Assembly: GCA_001789205.1 (NCBI GenBank)
Contig: MFYT01000021.1
Coordinates: 1-53,714 of the forward strand
Source: Candidatus Raymondbacteria bacterium RIFOXYA2_FULL_49_16
GTDB taxonomy: Bacteria > Fibrobacterota > OXYB2-FULL-49-7 > XYB2-FULL-49-35
DNA length: 53,714 nucleotides
Direction: 5' to 3'
Made by a program: the position numbers and the translations under genes. This document shows positions 1 through 8,778 of this stretch, in pieces. The notes beneath the pieces were generated by a model. That model was not told the DNA's origin, did no database searches, and worked only from the letters and a program-made list of their open reading frames with translations. Every line of letters starts with the position of its first letter. The first letter of the stretch is position 1.

Positions 1-1
1 C

Positions 2-102
2 GCAAGGTAACATCGCCGTTCAACCCGACGCCGCACCCGAACCATGTTTCTACATGGATCGGGTTTAATGCGGCGCAGGTTAACGGCGACGGCGTTGCCT
101 TG
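2..102 (+). other. attC-like integron recombination site 1
   Basis: Folds as a long imperfect hairpin with integron attC architecture. The outer boxes are AAGGTAAC (4-11) and GTTGCCTT (94-101), near inverse complements. The inner boxes are AACCCG-a-CGCCGCA (22-35) and TGCGGCG-CAGGTT (69-81); the left box carries one extra A at 28, the position of the extrahelical base in known attC L'' boxes. The centre (35-64) is itself a hairpin, ACCCGA/TCGGGT then CCATGT/ACATGG around TTCT. Its length near 100 nt fits the long attC class. Cleavage would fall within GTT at 94. A non-integron palindromic repeat is the alternative; the shared bulge at sites 1, 2 and 3 argues for attC. Confidence 0.6.
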
Positions 103-224
103 ACGTTATGCCACCGATATGGCTTGCAAAAGCTTGAAAACAATGAATATAAATGCAATTTATTTATGCGCCACGGAATGGCTGAAAAAAGCGTGAACAA
201 GCTTTTCCAATCCATGTGGCATAC

Positions 225-273
225 GCAAGGCAACAGATGTTCTCTTGCTGACGCGGGTGAAGCCGCGCAGCAA
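225..273 (+). other. attC-like site 2, degenerate
   Basis: GCAAGGCAAC (225-234) matches the left outer box of sites 1, 3 and 4. Ten bases later TTGCTG-a-CGCGG (245-256) pairs perfectly with CCGCGCAGCAA (263-273) around GTGAAG, again leaving a single unpaired A (251) after a CTG. No clear GTT-type right outer box follows, so the site is degenerate or truncated. The interval between sites 1 and 2 (about 130 nt) holds no credible gene; an open frame of 110 codons at 100-432 runs straight through the hairpin and is not called. Confidence 0.45.
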
Positions 274-402
274 AGCATATTCACCGGAACAAACGCCTCC
301 AAAGCGGGAAACGTGGGCATGGTCGGCGTTTCAATGGCAATTTTAATGCTCACAAAAAGCTTGAGAAATAATGGGTATAATATGATGGACAAATGTATAT
401 TA

Positions 403-486
403 CTTGCAGACTATTGGGGTGCCAATGAATAAAACCATCAAGAAATTGCAGTGCCCCGAATTGCCCACCGTCGTGGCGGGCGGCAA
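403..486 (-). repeat. Cassette-associated repeat, copy A (inverted)
   Basis: Read on the minus strand this stretch begins TTGCCGCC, contains GGGGCACTGC followed by AATT, and ends GGCACCC-AATAG-CTGCAAG. The same ordered blocks occur at 8627-8730 (copy C) and, more diverged, at 7236-7344 (copy B), both on the plus strand. Nothing else is recognisable between 274 and 521; no gene is supported there. Confidence 0.5.
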
Positions 487-521
487 ATACATTTAAGGTA
501 TCAATAGATTGCAAATAAATT

Positions 522-2375
522 ATGGATTTAACTTTCAAAATACATCAAACAAAAGCTGAAGAGATGGATCAATTATTAAAAGACATTATCAATTCTAACG
601 ATATCTTTAAAATTCACCTCGATCTACAAAATTATTACGTTCGTAAATCCCAATTATTAAAGGACGCTGGTAAAACTACCGAAGCGGAATTATCAAATTT
701 AGAATCGCTGTCGTTCGTTGGCGAGTTCAACCAGATACTCACAAATCCAAGAGAAAAATACGGCATTTATATTATCTGGGGTGCGCCACCTGATAATCAG
801 TCTCTTAATTGGCAGAGTACTTCTGAAGAAGGTTTTTACCATCTTTGGTGTTTGTGCAATTCTGCAACCATACCTCCAATAATCAAAATACACCATTTGA
901 CCATTTTATGGGAATGCAAAAAACTCTGGGCAGGCAAAAAACCTGAATTGCCAAAACCAATTGATGTTGCAGTTTTACTCATTAATAATTTAATAGACGT
1001 TGCCAATTGGATTAAGTCCCTCGATATTGACCCACTACTGAAGGGAATGGAATTAACCCGTTACCTAAATATTTCAGTCTTTTTAGCTTCTATTATTGGG
1101 CGAGATAACCTAATGACTAAAATTAGAACTGTTTTACAAGATAACTCAACGATTCTAATTGATACGGCCCCGCATTGGGCTCTTGCGTTAGTAGAATTAG
1201 AACTTCATTTGGCATCAAATAAAAAGGTGCGCAATGAAACCGTTGTTAGTAATGAACGGCTGACAGAAATCGAAATAGAAATTGACAGTATTTATCAAAG
1301 CCTGAAGCATAAAAATGATATAATGAATTTAAAAGAAGCAATCGATATAAAATCACGTCTTGATAAAATTATCGGTAAAGTAAGTGATGCAAAAGATATT
1401 TTTAATAGAAAAGGTGACGCATGTTCCGAATACGCAAAAAAGGCAGACTCAGGTCTTGCATCACATGTTTATTGGAAAGAAGCGGCAACTTATTATCAAT
1501 CTGCTGGAAACCAAGAAAAACTACGTATCTCATTAGAAGAAGCTAGAAAAGCTATTGAAAAAGCCGATGAAAATGGAGAATTTAAAGAAATACGGGTTGA
1601 ATTGAAAGTTGACGAGAAAGATATTAAAAAGGCGATTGAACCTTTTTTCAGAGGGATAAATAATCCGGCTGAAACATTATTCCGCATTTCCCAACGACTG
1701 TTTGCGACATCACTTGAAAAAACTACTTCTAATGTCACAGAAAAACCGACAAAATCGCTCGTTTCTCAGCTTTTTCCAACAATACCTATGGTTGATGACA
1801 GATCCCTTTCTTCCTTAGCACCAGATACGCTTGAACAGGATTTGTATGAATCAAAAAAGTCTCTGATGCATGAGATAGAAATTGCAAGCGCCCTTTATCT
1901 CGTGGAAATAATTCGAAAAACCATAGAAGATTTTGAATTATCCGAAGTTCATATACTAACCGCATTTGGGCAGAGTCCATTTATCGACAGAGAGGATATA
2001 CCTTTCCTGGAAGCTGCGGTGAATCGATTTATTCAAGAAGATTATTTGAGCTTCATTCATGTTCTTCTGCCAAGAATTGAACAAATAATAAGAAGATTAC
2101 TAAAAGCAGCTGGTGCTAAGATTACCACACTTGAAGGTGGGGCCTTGAAAGAAAAAACTCTCGGACAACTTATCCGATCTGCCTATGCTGATGATATTTT
2201 ACCAAAATCGTTCGCTCTATTTTTCCAGGCCACATTGACAGAAGAATGGGGATATAATCTTCGAAACAGAATGGCACATGGCTTATTAAAACAGGATGAG
2301 TGTTCCTTCAAGACGGCCGTGCGTGTTTTGCACATAGCGCTTGTAGTTACTGGTTTAAGATTGATTTCAAATTAA
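522..2375 (+). CDS. DUF4209-like protein with C-terminal HEPN-type motif
   Basis: A 617-residue soluble, helix-rich protein with no signal peptide or membrane segment. The N-terminal half has no motif I recognise. Residues roughly 290-360 form a charged helical, TPR-like stretch (an AATYYQSAGNQEK pattern). The last 150 residues resemble the DUF4209 family and contain RNRMAHG near residue 587. This fits the Rx4H signature of HEPN domains, many of which are RNases in abortive infection and toxin systems. No good ribosome binding site precedes the ATG at 522. Codons are AT-rich, like its neighbours in the cassette region and unlike the rest of the window. A defence role is inference from the motif and context; the start and fold are plausible but unproven. 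Confidence 0.6.
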   Translation: MDLTFKIHQTKAEEMDQLLKDIINSNDIFKIHLDLQNYYVRKSQLLKDAGKTTEAELSNLESLSFVGEFNQILTNPREKYGIYIIWGAPPDNQSLNWQSTSEEGFYHLWCLCNSATIPPIIKIHHLTILWECKKLWAGKKPELPKPIDVAVLLINNLIDVANWIKSLDIDPLLKGMELTRYLNISVFLASIIGRDNLMTKIRTVLQDNSTILIDTAPHWALALVELELHLASNKKVRNETVVSNERLTEIEIEIDSIYQSLKHKNDIMNLKEAIDIKSRLDKIIGKVSDAKDIFNRKGDACSEYAKKADSGLASHVYWKEAATYYQSAGNQEKLRISLEEARKAIEKADENGEFKEIRVELKVDEKDIKKAIEPFFRGINNPAETLFRISQRLFATSLEKTTSNVTEKPTKSLVSQLFPTIPMVDDRSLSSLAPDTLEQDLYESKKSLMHEIEIASALYLVEIIRKTIEDFELSEVHILTAFGQSPFIDREDIPFLEAAVNRFIQEDYLSFIHVLLPRIEQIIRRLLKAAGAKITTLEGGALKEKTLGQLIRSAYADDILPKSFALFFQATLTEEWGYNLRNRMAHGLLKQDECSFKTAVRVLHIALVVTGLRLISN

Positions 2376-2457
2376 CTTAATATCAAGGATAGTTTAGACA
2401 TTATATTTCGCGAAGAGCTTTATGAATTTATTTAGAAAATTACTGAAGGAGTGGCGC

Positions 2458-3093
2458 ATGGCAAATAGAGTACTGTTTTTTCTGCTTGGAATATTTATTG
2501 GGACCTCAATGCCCGCTAATATAACAGAACTTTCAAAAAATACCGTTGCTTTAAACACACTTGATGCAAAAGGCATAACAAAGAACGAAGCAGATGTTCT
2601 TACTTCAAAACTGCGGAGCGAATTAATTGCCACAGCCGGTTTTACCGTGTTAGAACGTGATAAAATGGATGAAATATTAAAGGAACAGGGATTTCAACAG
2701 ACGGGCGCATGTACCCAATCCGAATGCCTTGTTGAAATGGGACAGCTTCTCGGCGTTACGCATGTCATAGCCGGTTCCTTGGGTAAAATCGGTGAAACTT
2801 ATTCTATAAATGTTCGGCTGATTTCAGTAAAGACAGGCGCAATTGTTCGTGATGTTTCGCAAACTTACAAAGGCAGCATAGACGATGTTTTAACCAGCCA
2901 AATGAACATCGTTGCAAAAAAACTCGCTGGCATAAAGGTGGAAGAAAAGAAAAACCGAACCTGGTTATGGATTACTTTAGGCATTGTTGGGGTAGCTGGC
3001 GCAGGAACTGCTTATGCCGTTTTGAGTAAAGATGATAAACCAATTGACCAGACTCCAGATAAAACTGCCTTTGACCTTGATGTGAACTGGTAA
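2458..3093 (+). CDS. CsgG-like secreted or membrane-anchored protein
   Basis: ATG at 2458 is chosen over the in-frame ATG at 2422 because AAGGAG lies eight bases upstream and the product then begins with a clean hydrophobic signal segment. The 211-residue protein has a CsgG/LpoB-like alpha-beta domain (about residues 20-170): a VALNTLDAKG strand, a LERDKMDEILKEQ helix and a YSINVRLISVKTG strand. This domain occurs in envelope assembly proteins. A second hydrophobic segment at about 173-192 (WLWITLGIVGVAG) suggests a C-terminal anchor facing the other compartment. The stop codon is followed directly by the ribosome binding site of the next gene, so the two are co-transcribed. It may help export or sense the large lipoprotein downstream; this is inference. 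Confidence 0.65.
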   Translation: MANRVLFFLLGIFIGTSMPANITELSKNTVALNTLDAKGITKNEADVLTSKLRSELIATAGFTVLERDKMDEILKEQGFQQTGACTQSECLVEMGQLLGVTHVIAGSLGKIGETYSINVRLISVKTGAIVRDVSQTYKGSIDDVLTSQMNIVAKKLAGIKVEEKKNRTWLWITLGIVGVAGAGTAYAVLSKDDKPIDQTPDKTAFDLDVNW

Positions 3094-3105
3094 GGGAGGT
3101 TATGA

Positions 3106-6060
3106 ATGCGTAGAACATTATTTATTGCAGTAGCCCTAACGGTCGTCAGTTTTCTTTTATACTGTTCCAAGGAAAATCTCCTCGGGAACAATCAGCCTGC
3201 CGAAAGCAAGGATTCTGTCTCCATAACCACGAACATTTTGTTTAAGCAGGGTCAAATCCAGGTTTCTCCGGATAGCGTTGATAGTATCCGCTTGACTGTA
3301 ACCTATGGCAATGTGACTTTAACAAATTCTTTTTCATTTAGCGCACATCACGGAACCGTAGCACAGATTCCGGTAGACATACAATTTTCCCTGAAAATCG
3401 AAGGTTTAGACAACACAGGAACGGTTATCTATTCTGGAACACAAATATTTGATGGTTTTTCTGATGATGCTTCCGTTACCATCACGGCAAGCCAGGTCAC
3501 GTCTCGTGCTCCCTCGAACTTGAGACTCACGGCCCAGACCTCAACAATTATTCAAGTACAATGGAATGATAATTCCAGCAATGAACTCGGTTTTATCATC
3601 GAACGCAGCCAAGGCAATGATTCAAATTATACCGTAATTGATACAGGGATACCCAATCAGAAAGCTCTGGCAGATGATGCTGGCCTTCTGCCTGCAACGA
3701 TTTATTATTACCGGGTATGCGCCTTCAACGGTGCCGGAAAATCTGCCTACCTCGTCGAACAGGCCGTTCAGACACCACTTCAACAGCGGATTGACTCTAT
3801 TGCCCCCATACTTTTCGTCAGCGCTTTGCCAGAAAGCGTTTCGGTGGACAGCGTAACAGTTACCGGCAAGGCACACGATAGCAGCGGTATTTATAGCATA
3901 ACGGTAAACGGGCAAACAGCAACGTTATCCGCTGATAGCTCCTTCTCTGCTAAAATAAGGCTTAATTTGGGCAAAGACACCATCACGGTTATTGCCACAG
4001 ACAACAGTTCCCGGAAAAATGACACCACGGCAAAGCTCTACGTAATTTATGACCCCACGGCAAGCGACAATACGCCGCCGGTTGTTTCCTTTGTAAGTCC
4101 AATAAATAATGACACTGTTGGTTCCTTGTCTCTGACTCTGACTGGAACAGTCAATGACCTCGGAAGCGGGGTTGATTCAATAAAATGCCTGACAGGTGCT
4201 ACAGTTTCCCTCATAGGTATAAATTGGAGCGTCTCGGTTAATCTGCTCACCATTGGCCTGAATAAAATCACATTTATGGCATTGGATAAGCGCGGCAACA
4301 GAATTTATGACACTCTCCGTGTATTTGCCGATACTACAACCCTCGACACGGTTAAGCCTGTCATTTCTTTTGGCGGTCTAACCGCTGGATATATGTTTAC
4401 CAGCACACCCGCTCAAATAACCGTCCACATTACCGAAAATGGAAGCGGATTGGACACGGTCTATATAAACGGTGGTGTTGGCACCGTTTCAGGATCAGAC
4501 TGGACCCGGAGTGTAACGCTGACACCAGATTCAAATAGAATTCTGGTTTTGGCAAAGGATAAGGCTGGAAACAGGGGCATGGACAGTGTATTCGTCATTC
4601 TAAACCGCACGCCACAGTTTACAACGCTGAATTCAAACCTGGAAGCTATAGCTTACCTGAACCAGCAATATCGTGATACGGTTGCCGCGACCGACCCTGA
4701 CGGAGCAACTAGCCTGACATTCACGAAGCAGGCCGGACCAAGCGACATGACCGTTGGGATAACAAACGGAATAATTACCTGGACACCCATTGTAATAACA
4801 ACAATTCGATGCACCGTTATTGTTTCAGATAAGTATCAGGAAAGCGACACAATTACATGGACAATAAATGTGCTTGATACAACACCTAATATTTCGCCAT
4901 CTTTTATTCATGATTCAACAGCAATGACCGCTACTGCAACTATTGGTTCGCTGTATCGAGACACTGTTCATGCAACAGATTCTAATAACGATGCTTTAAC
5001 ATTTTCCCTTATCAGCAATATCGTTGAAATGAATTTAACAGACAGTATTATTAATTGGACACCTAAAATAAAAGATACAGGAGTTAAACCCATATTCATA
5101 AGAGTTGCTGATGGTCGTGGCGGCTACGACACCCTTTCATGGGGAATTCATGTTTTATTTAATATTGACACTATACAGTTAAGTTGGGCGCCAAATCGAA
5201 TAACAGTCAATCCTGATAGTAACCAATTATGGTTGTCTAGCTGGGCCGGAGCAGCGTTTGTTGGAATCGACTTGTTGGCGGATTCAATTATCAGCGTGGT
5301 TCCTTGTCTAAATTACCAAGATGGCCCATTGGGTGTTTGTTATAGCAATTATCAAGGGCCCAAAATCTACAGCTCATTACGAGGAAATGGAAGAGACGGG
5401 GGCAGTATGGCACTTATCGAATTAAACACAAGACCTTTTCCAATTTCAAAAGTAATCGTTAATTTAAATCCAATAGGCTGCATATCTCATCCTACAAATG
5501 GATTCATTTATACCACTCACGAAACAGCTCATAATATTACTGAATATTCAGAAGCACAGGCCAGGATAACCAGAACAATAAATGTGGGAACAGAAACCAG
5601 TGATATTAAAATAACCAAGAACGGCAACAAGGCATATGCGGTCGCTCAAAACGTGAACCAATTAAAAGTTATTTCAAGCTCTACATTTACCATTTCTAAA
5701 TCAATTACTTTGCCAGCCAAGCCGCAAAACATATTTCTTGACAATCAAGACTTGTATGGTTACGTGATATACGAAGATTCAAGGACAATAACTCAATTCA
5801 GTTTAACATCAGATCAGATTGTTGGACAACTTATCCAGGTCGGCAATTCATTAGGTTTTGGAACAACATCATCAGATGGTGAATTTGCATATGTAACCGA
5901 TTATCAAGGGAATAAAATATATAAAATCAACATTTCTTCAAAAACAATAGATGATTCATTATCCGTAGGAGTGCATCCAGCTGAAATATTATTTAACAAT
6001 AATAAATTGATTGTCGTAATAGAAGGGAACCATCAAATAATCATTACAGATAAATTCTAA
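3106..6060 (+). CDS. Large surface lipoprotein with FN3, Ig-like and propeller-like domains
   Basis: 984 residues. GGGAGG at 3094-3099 places the start at 3106; the ATG four bases earlier is out of frame and closes at once. A signal peptide ends in LLYC with Cys20 as the lipidation site. A fibronectin type III-like domain (about 135-222) contains APSNLRLTAQ and YYYRVCAFNGAG. Several Ig-like repeats of the 'DTVKPVISF' and 'GSGLDTVYING' kind follow (about 235-500), then two cadherin/dystroglycan-like repeats ending in ITWTP and INWTP (about 500-690). The last 290 residues are repeated beta strands of a YncE-like propeller. Base composition becomes clearly more AT-rich from about 4880 onward. 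An adhesive or binding surface role is likely from the domains; the ligand is unknown. Confidence 0.7.
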   Translation: MRRTLFIAVALTVVSFLLYCSKENLLGNNQPAESKDSVSITTNILFKQGQIQVSPDSVDSIRLTVTYGNVTLTNSFSFSAHHGTVAQIPVDIQFSLKIEGLDNTGTVIYSGTQIFDGFSDDASVTITASQVTSRAPSNLRLTAQTSTIIQVQWNDNSSNELGFIIERSQGNDSNYTVIDTGIPNQKALADDAGLLPATIYYYRVCAFNGAGKSAYLVEQAVQTPLQQRIDSIAPILFVSALPESVSVDSVTVTGKAHDSSGIYSITVNGQTATLSADSSFSAKIRLNLGKDTITVIATDNSSRKNDTTAKLYVIYDPTASDNTPPVVSFVSPINNDTVGSLSLTLTGTVNDLGSGVDSIKCLTGATVSLIGINWSVSVNLLTIGLNKITFMALDKRGNRIYDTLRVFADTTTLDTVKPVISFGGLTAGYMFTSTPAQITVHITENGSGLDTVYINGGVGTVSGSDWTRSVTLTPDSNRILVLAKDKAGNRGMDSVFVILNRTPQFTTLNSNLEAIAYLNQQYRDTVAATDPDGATSLTFTKQAGPSDMTVGITNGIITWTPIVITTIRCTVIVSDKYQESDTITWTINVLDTTPNISPSFIHDSTAMTATATIGSLYRDTVHATDSNNDALTFSLISNIVEMNLTDSIINWTPKIKDTGVKPIFIRVADGRGGYDTLSWGIHVLFNIDTIQLSWAPNRITVNPDSNQLWLSSWAGAAFVGIDLLADSIISVVPCLNYQDGPLGVCYSNYQGPKIYSSLRGNGRDGGSMALIELNTRPFPISKVIVNLNPIGCISHPTNGFIYTTHETAHNITEYSEAQARITRTINVGTETSDIKITKNGNKAYAVAQNVNQLKVISSSTFTISKSITLPAKPQNIFLDNQDLYGYVIYEDSRTITQFSLTSDQIVGQLIQVGNSLGFGTTSSDGEFAYVTDYQGNKIYKINISSKTIDDSLSVGVHPAEILFNNNKLIVVIEGNHQIIITDKF

Positions 6061-6293
6061 TCCAGTATAGCAGCATTGAAAATGGGCTGTACTCGCCGCT
6101 TACAACCGGATTTTCATCGGATGGTAAATAATCGGTGTTCTCAAGCAACCCTTTTGAACGGAAAAACTGAGAGTCTTAAATATATGACGGTACAACAAAT
6201 ATATGAGAAATAAAAATGGGCAAATGAACAGCTCAATAAAATGCCCACGATCGGTTGGTCAAACTCTCTAAACGCTTAAGATGTTGAGGAACC

Positions 6294-7337
6294 ATGCCTT
6301 TTCATGATAAAATTGTTTTTAGCCATTTTCACGATGAAGAATACGAAAGGAAAGCAAGTTTTTTCTCTCTCAAAAACCCAAATAAAAAAGTTAAAGTTTG
6401 TACTAAAGGGTCTGTTTCTATCACCAAATTAAGAAAGGATGATGGTGTTCCTGTAAAAAGTTATCAGAGTCTTGTACACTACATAGCTGAGTTAGGCCAT
6501 CAAAACCATGGACTTAATCTTTTTTTTCGTGGCCAATCATGTGATTTCAAAGATTCAAAAAACCAAACAAAACTTTATCCAGGGATATTTAGACCGCCAG
6601 AAAACAAAAAAGTTCTAAGCAGAAGAGAGATAACAAAACGGTTTTTAAAATTGAATGGTTTTATTCAGTATTTGCATGAATCTCCTCCTTCCCTAAATGC
6701 GCCTTTGAGCCGTCATCCAGAATATTGGTTTTCATTGCTCCAGCACTATGAAGTCCTCAAAACGCCGCTGCTTGATGTGACTCAGTCGCTTCGTGTTGCA
6801 GTAAGCTTCGCTCTTCTTGACGATAAATTTAAATATACCAGACAAGAAGGCTTTGTATTTGTTCTAGCTTTGCCATACTCAAATGGAAGCATTTCTAAAT
6901 ATGCTGACGATAATTTTGTTCTGGCACGATTGTCTAACATATGTCCACCAAATGCTCTTCGGCCCCACTTTCAAGAAGGCTATCTTGCAGGCCGCTGGCC
7001 AACTTCACACAAAAAGACAGAATATGACAATCTCGCATATCATCTGGTAGGAAAATATCGCCTACAGAATCAAAATGGAGATTTCTTTAACAAGGATTTT
7101 ATGCCTTTGCCATATGAAGCGTTATTCCCACAACTGGATGCATTCAGAGATTACCTTAATTTGATGAAAATAAAGTTTAAGGACGCTACTGACAAATTAA
7201 AGGAAATAAACCGCGATGATAGATGGGAACACAAAGCAACCACCTCCACCATCCCTGGCTCCGTCGGCAATGTCAGGAGCACTGGGAACAGGGGTGTTCT
7301 GAAAGAATCGCATGGAAAGACAAGACACTCAAACTGA
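6294..7337 (+). CDS. FRG-domain protein
   Basis: 347 residues, start supported by TGAGGA just upstream. Hallmarks of the FRG family are seen: LFFRGQS near residue 76, YPGIFR near residue 95, and QHYEVLKTPLLDVTQSLRVA around 150-170, matching the family's QHYG-x-TRLLDWT-xxxxAL pattern. FRG proteins are soluble, of unsettled biochemistry, and are common in phage-defence and abortive-infection neighbourhoods. The last 35 or so residues, from about THR-rich 'TTSTIPG' on, are encoded inside repeat copy B (7236-7344), so the native C-terminus has probably been replaced by cassette-junction sequence. An intergenic stretch of about 230 nt precedes the gene and shows only weak hairpins. A defence function is inference from family and context. 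Confidence 0.7.
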   Translation: MPFHDKIVFSHFHDEEYERKASFFSLKNPNKKVKVCTKGSVSITKLRKDDGVPVKSYQSLVHYIAELGHQNHGLNLFFRGQSCDFKDSKNQTKLYPGIFRPPENKKVLSRREITKRFLKLNGFIQYLHESPPSLNAPLSRHPEYWFSLLQHYEVLKTPLLDVTQSLRVAVSFALLDDKFKYTRQEGFVFVLALPYSNGSISKYADDNFVLARLSNICPPNALRPHFQEGYLAGRWPTSHKKTEYDNLAYHLVGKYRLQNQNGDFFNKDFMPLPYEALFPQLDAFRDYLNLMKIKFKDATDKLKEINRDDRWEHKATTSTIPGSVGNVRSTGNRGVLKESHGKTRHSN

Positions 7338-7344
7338 CCTGCAA
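7236..7344 (+). repeat. Cassette-associated repeat, copy B
   Basis: The core at 7249-7292 aligns without gaps with 8639-8682, sharing CCATCC-TGGCT-CG-CGGCAA-G-CAGG-GCACTG-GAA with only scattered mismatches. Similarity continues to CACTCAAA...CCTGCAA, matching CACCCAAA...CCTGCAA in copy C. The repeat overlaps the 3' end and stop codon of the FRG gene. The left hairpin arm seen in copy C is degenerate here. Confidence 0.6.
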
Positions 7345-7444
7345 AAGCAGCAAGGGGGCTGTGCATATGCTGTGCCCATTGTGGAAAATTTGCCCTACCA
7401 AAAACTATTTTCAAAGATGCACTAATAAAAAGGGAAGAAGGGAT

Positions 7445-8023
7445 ATGACAATAGAAATCAAAGGTAATTGGAAGAAGGGTTTGGCACTTGATTTGCATAC
7501 AGAATCGAGCACCTATCTTGGAACGGATGAAACTGGCCACGATAAATTTGATACCAAAAGAACTAAAATCGGTCAACTCGTTTACGATTTAAAGTATAGT
7601 GGTAACCAGGCCGCGGTCCCGCGAATAGTTGAAATTATTAGGGCTAATATTAAGCGCATCGATAAAATCGATGTTATTCTACCCGTTCCCCCCTCAAAAA
7701 GTCGCTCAGTTCAACCTGTACATCTGATTGCGGATGCTTTAGGTGCTGCTACTGGAATACCAGTCATTAAGAATGCCATAGTTAAGAAAAAAGAAACGCC
7801 AGAGCTAAAAAACATTAAGGACCCAGCCAAGCGTGAGGAGATTTTAAAAAATGCTTTTAGCCTTACCGGCAAATACGATTTTAAGGACAAAAAAGTTCTG
7901 TTTATTGACGACCTTTACAGGTCCGGTGCAACATTAAGGGCAATAACGAGTATTATCAAAGAGCAGGGACAAGCGGCTGATATCTTTGTCCTTACATTAA
8001 CTAAAACGAGGAGTAATCGGTAA
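7445..8023 (+). CDS. ComF-like phosphoribosyltransferase
   Basis: The ATG at 7445 follows GAAGAAGGG and gives 192 residues; a longer open frame upstream to 7223 runs through repeat B and lacks a ribosome site. The type I phosphoribosyltransferase PRPP loop is VLFIDDLYRSGATLRA near residue 155, preceded by the conserved PVPPSKSR strand-turn around 85. The N-terminal 40 residues (GLALDLHTESSTYLG) look like the ComF zinc-ribbon region but without its cysteines. The stop overlaps the start of the next gene (TAATG), so the two are translationally coupled. ComF proteins are usually linked to DNA uptake; here coupling to a SLOG-like gene inside cassette DNA suggests nucleotide-signal metabolism in a conflict system (inference). 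Confidence 0.75.
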   Translation: MTIEIKGNWKKGLALDLHTESSTYLGTDETGHDKFDTKRTKIGQLVYDLKYSGNQAAVPRIVEIIRANIKRIDKIDVILPVPPSKSRSVQPVHLIADALGAATGIPVIKNAIVKKKETPELKNIKDPAKREEILKNAFSLTGKYDFKDKKVLFIDDLYRSGATLRAITSIIKEQGQAADIFVLTLTKTRSNR

Positions 8024-8613
8024 TGAATAGAGTTTTCATTGGCGGTTCAAGGCACATCAGCCATTTAACCGATGACATAAAAAGTCGTCTGAAAAATATT
8101 GTTGAAAAACATTTACAGGTCTTGTTAGGCGATGCCAGCGGGGCAGACAAAGCTGTGCAATCGTATTTCAAGCAAGTTCACTATAACGACGTGCTTGTTT
8201 ATTGCTCTGGTAATTCCTGCCGTAACAATATCGGCAACTGGAATAAAATTAATGTTTCGGTTCCTCCCAATCTTCAGGGTTTGCAATTTTACATGGTAAA
8301 AGACTCGAAAATGGCTGAAGATTCTGATTATGGGTTTATGCTTTGGGATGGCAAGAGCTCGGGAACCTTAAGCAATGTTTTAAATCTTCTTTCACGTCAA
8401 AAACGAACTCTTCTGTATTTCTCACCGACCAAAGAATTCATAACAATTGCCAAGCTGTTTGACCTTAAACAACTTTTAATGAAATGCGACAAATCCGAAA
8501 TAGCCAAAATCGATAAGAAGATTGGCTTATACAAGACCATTGACACCTTGTCAAACCCAATACAAACAAACCTTGCGTTCTCATCGTCATCCTTGGAAAC
8601 TATAGAAATATAG
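8023..8613 (+). CDS. SLOG-superfamily (YspA/DprA-like) nucleotide-binding protein
   Basis: 196 residues starting one base into the stop codon of the phosphoribosyltransferase gene. The N-terminus MNRVFIGGSR is the glycine-rich first loop of Rossmannoid SLOG domains, followed by GDASGADKAVQ (about 37-48) and by AEDSDYGFMLWDGKSSGT (about 90-110), the acidic and second glycine-rich segments seen in YspA-type proteins. SLOG domains bind or process nucleotides and nucleotide-derived signals and include DprA and LOG cytokinin-activating enzymes. The C-terminal 60 residues are less conserved and end in a low-complexity serine run. With its partner it forms a compact two-gene cassette ending at attC-like site 3. 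Confidence 0.7.
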   Translation: MNRVFIGGSRHISHLTDDIKSRLKNIVEKHLQVLLGDASGADKAVQSYFKQVHYNDVLVYCSGNSCRNNIGNWNKINVSVPPNLQGLQFYMVKDSKMAEDSDYGFMLWDGKSSGTLSNVLNLLSRQKRTLLYFSPTKEFITIAKLFDLKQLLMKCDKSEIAKIDKKIGLYKTIDTLSNPIQTNLAFSSSSLETIEI

Positions 8614-8626
8614 GGTGGGATACATG

Positions 8627-8730
8627 TTGCCGCCTTCGCCATCCATGGCTACGGCGGCAAAGACAGGGGCACTGCGAATTCAATAAAACCATCGGATAAA
8701 GAAAGGCACCCAAATAGCCTGCAAGCCCTT
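8627..8730 (+). repeat. Cassette-associated repeat, copy C, with strong hairpin
   Basis: Starts fourteen bases after the stop of the SLOG-like gene. TTGCCGCC (8627-8634) pairs perfectly with GGCGGCAA (8653-8660), with an inner GCCAT/ATGGC stem. No U-run follows, so it is not a typical terminator. Downstream blocks GGGGCACTGC, GGCACCC and CTGCAAG recur in copies A and B. The rest of the gap to 9020 holds attC-like site 3 and AT-rich sequence that probably contains the promoter of the toxin-antitoxin genes. Confidence 0.6.
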
Positions 8731-8778
8731 TGAAAAGAACTTGACGCTATATCTGGAACAGCTTCGAAGAACACCAGC

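Noticed and set aside
100-432. 110-codon open frame near the window start
   Set aside because: It runs through the attC-like hairpin at 225-273, has no ribosome site and no recognisable motif.
7223-7444. Extended N-terminus for the phosphoribosyltransferase
   Set aside because: Runs through repeat copy B and lacks a ribosome site; ATG 7445 has one.
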